From: Cytophagales bacterium
Lineage (GTDB): Bacteria > Bacteroidota > Bacteroidia > Cytophagales > JAAEPT01
DNA: 6,617 nt
Assembly (NCBI GenBank): GCA_011524675.1
Contig: WTJX01000108.1
Coordinates: forward strand, 1-6,617
Reading direction: 5' to 3'
The translations under genes were made by a program, and so were the position numbers. The notes under the pieces were generated by a model, which had not been told where the DNA came from, searched no databases, and saw only the letters and a list, made by a program, of their open reading frames with translations. Shown piece after piece: positions 5,457-6,617 of this stretch (the first letter of the stretch is position 1; the number at the start of each line of letters is the position of its first letter).

Positions 5457-6362
5457 ATGAATATTTTTTCAAAAACCATCGTAGTACTTTCTCTTCTTAT
5501 TAGCTACATGAGCTATGCTCAACAAAACCCTATCTTGAAGAAAAGCGACCCTAACTTTTTGTATGCAGCAGACCCCGCAGCAGAAGTATATAACGGTAAA
5601 GTATATTTGTATTGCTCAAGGGATCAACCTGACGCCAAGGGATATAGCAGCATGCAAGACTATATGATTTTAGAATCGTCCGATATGAAAACATGGAAAA
5701 ATCATGGTGTAGTCATCAAACCTAGAAACTTTGACTGGGCACATGGGCAGATGAATGCCCCAGATGCTGCATACAAGGACGGCTGGTATTATTTATACTT
5801 TCCTTTCAACAAAACCTATATAGGCGTTGCCAAAAGTAAAACCCCTACTGGCCCTTGGCAGGAAGCCGTAACGAAAGAGATAGGTGTAATTTTTGATCCT
5901 ACCGTCTTTGTTGATGATGACGGACAGGCTTACATCTATGGAAACGACCATAAGGTAAACTTTGAAGGGAAAGGATCACATATTTACGGAGCTAAACTAA
6001 AAGATAATATGGTAGAACTAGATGGTCCATGGGTACGTTTATCAAAAGAGGTTGTAAATGAAGCTGTACACGTATTCAAACGTAAAGGAAAATATTACTT
6101 TCATGCTAGAGTAGGAAAAATAACCGAATATTGGATGGCAGACTCTCCTCTACCAAAGTTTGCAAAACATGTAGGTGTACTAGCTCCAGATTCACCAAGC
6201 TCACCAAATCATGCTTCAGCAATTGAGTTCAATAATCAATGGTATTTTTTCTATCATAGAGGAGATGTAAACAATGGCAATAACTATAGACGCTCTGCCT
6301 GTTTTGAAAAAATGACTTTTAATGAAGACGGCTCTATTAAACCTATCGTCTATCATAAGTAA
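5457..6362 (+). CDS. Secreted glycoside hydrolase family 43 enzyme
   Basis: This encodes 301 residues. Residues 1-21 are a Sec signal peptide (basic start, hydrophobic 7-17, SYA before a cut at A21/Q22), with no lipobox, so a periplasmic or exported soluble protein is expected. The rest is one five-bladed beta-propeller domain of GH43, the family of beta-xylosidases, alpha-L-arabinofuranosidases, arabinanases and related exo-enzymes. The three catalytic carboxylates can be placed: D39 in ADPAA (general base), D147 in FDPTVFVDDDGQAYIYGN (pKa modulator) and E202 in NEAVHVFKRKGKYYF (general acid). H252 in the NHAS motif fits the central metal-binding His. MNAPDAAY (99-106) replaces the more usual WAPD. 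There is no CBM6 or other C-terminal module and no SusC/SusD gene in view. Substrate cannot be told; pentose-containing plant or algal glycans are typical of the family. ATG 5457 is chosen for the signal peptide. Confidence 0.92.
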   Translation: MNIFSKTIVVLSLLISYMSYAQQNPILKKSDPNFLYAADPAAEVYNGKVYLYCSRDQPDAKGYSSMQDYMILESSDMKTWKNHGVVIKPRNFDWAHGQMNAPDAAYKDGWYYLYFPFNKTYIGVAKSKTPTGPWQEAVTKEIGVIFDPTVFVDDDGQAYIYGNDHKVNFEGKGSHIYGAKLKDNMVELDGPWVRLSKEVVNEAVHVFKRKGKYYFHARVGKITEYWMADSPLPKFAKHVGVLAPDSPSSPNHASAIEFNNQWYFFYHRGDVNNGNNYRRSACFEKMTFNEDGSIKPIVYHK

Positions 6363-6372
6363 TACTGCATTT

Positions 6373-6416
6373 GAAGGCTTTGTAAAACAACATATTCAAA
6401 GTCTTCTTTTATTTAT
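6373..6416 (+). terminator. Intrinsic terminator of the GH43 gene
   Basis: GAAGGCTTTG (6373-6382) pairs with CAAAGTCTTC (6397-6406) over 10 bp with one G.U wobble and a 14-nt loop, followed directly by TTTTATTTAT (6407-6416). It starts 10 bases after the GH43 stop codon, the expected place. It also implies the GH43 gene ends its transcription unit. Confidence 0.75.
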
Positions 6417-6617
6417 CCGCCATCTTCAACCAGCTACTACTTTTATCTTCCCGTTTTTTAGATAACTAGTTAAAAAACAACTCATTCTTAGGGAAACTTT
6501 GCAATTATAGGGATTCTCACCAAAACCTGACAGGTTTTCCCCCTGTTGAGAAAGCCACTAAATACTTTAGCTAACTTTATAATAGTAAGGCACGTTTAGT
6601 ACTTTTACAGGTCTATG
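6417..6617. other. Non-coding end of window with AT-rich hairpin
   Basis: No gene can be supported. GTTTTTTA at 6453-6460 pairs with TAAAAAAC at 6471-6478 around a 10-nt loop; the T-run or A-run would lie inside the stem on either strand, so this is not a clear terminator. The composite palindrome at 6514-6552 is listed separately. A promoter for a gene beyond 6617 could lie in the last 60 bases, but no clear box was found. Confidence 0.4.
6514..6552. repeat. REP-like composite palindrome
   Basis: AAAACCTG (6522-6529) and CAGGTTTT (6531-6538) are perfect inverted copies around a single A. They are flanked by a second pair of arms, TTCTCA (6514-6519) and TGAGAA (6547-6552), with 2 and 8 unpaired bases between the levels. 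From memory, AACCTGwCAGGTT palindromes are common between genes in Bacteroidota genomes, so this is probably one copy of a dispersed intergenic repeat; it could also end transcription coming from beyond the window. Confidence 0.6.

Overview
The window looks like chromosomal DNA of a member of the Bacteroidota, probably Flavobacteriia or a close relative. The sequence is AT-rich and most starts lack strong Shine-Dalgarno sites. One match to the Bacteroidota -7 promoter box (TAnnTTTG) lies upstream of hisG. The HEAT-like protein and the secreted GH43 enzyme also fit this phylum. The genus cannot be told from the sequence. No tRNA, rRNA, CRISPR array, transposase or phage gene is visible.

Layout. 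(1) 1-170 is non-coding and carries one copy of a short dispersed repeat. (2) 171-1380 (minus strand) is a two-gene unit: an SRAP/YedK-like protein whose usual catalytic residues are mostly replaced, then, 4 nt downstream, a small alpha-helical HEAT-like protein of unknown function. (3) 1383-1535 is a divergent promoter region. (4) 1536-3830 (plus strand) holds hisG and hisD, the first and last enzymes of histidine biosynthesis, separated by 159 nt containing a clear stem-loop. The rest of the his pathway does not follow; hisD ends at a probable terminator. (5) 3831-4042 lies between convergent genes and holds a terminator-like hairpin, a heptamer-repeat hairpin and the second copy of the dispersed repeat. 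(6) 4043-5263 (minus) encodes a membrane-spanning one-component regulator: an N-terminal winged-helix-like domain, one transmembrane helix and a roughly 250-residue extracytoplasmic domain. (7) 5264-5456 is a divergent intergenic region with three tandem 10-bp repeats, a candidate operator. (8) 5457-6362 (plus) encodes an exported glycoside hydrolase family 43 enzyme, followed by a good terminator hairpin. (9) 6363-6617 is non-coding and contains an AT-rich hairpin and a REP-like palindrome.

How the genes may work together. HisG and HisD belong to one pathway. The membrane regulator and the GH43 gene are divergent and share an intergenic region with helically phased repeats, so local control of the GH43 gene (and autoregulation) is a reasonable inference, not shown. 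The SRAP-like and HEAT-like genes are probably co-transcribed, but nothing in the sequence ties their functions together. The most interesting items are the catalytically degenerate SRAP protein with its displaced ATG-TG start, the ToxR-like transmembrane regulator with its decamer repeats, and the small repeats at gene ends.
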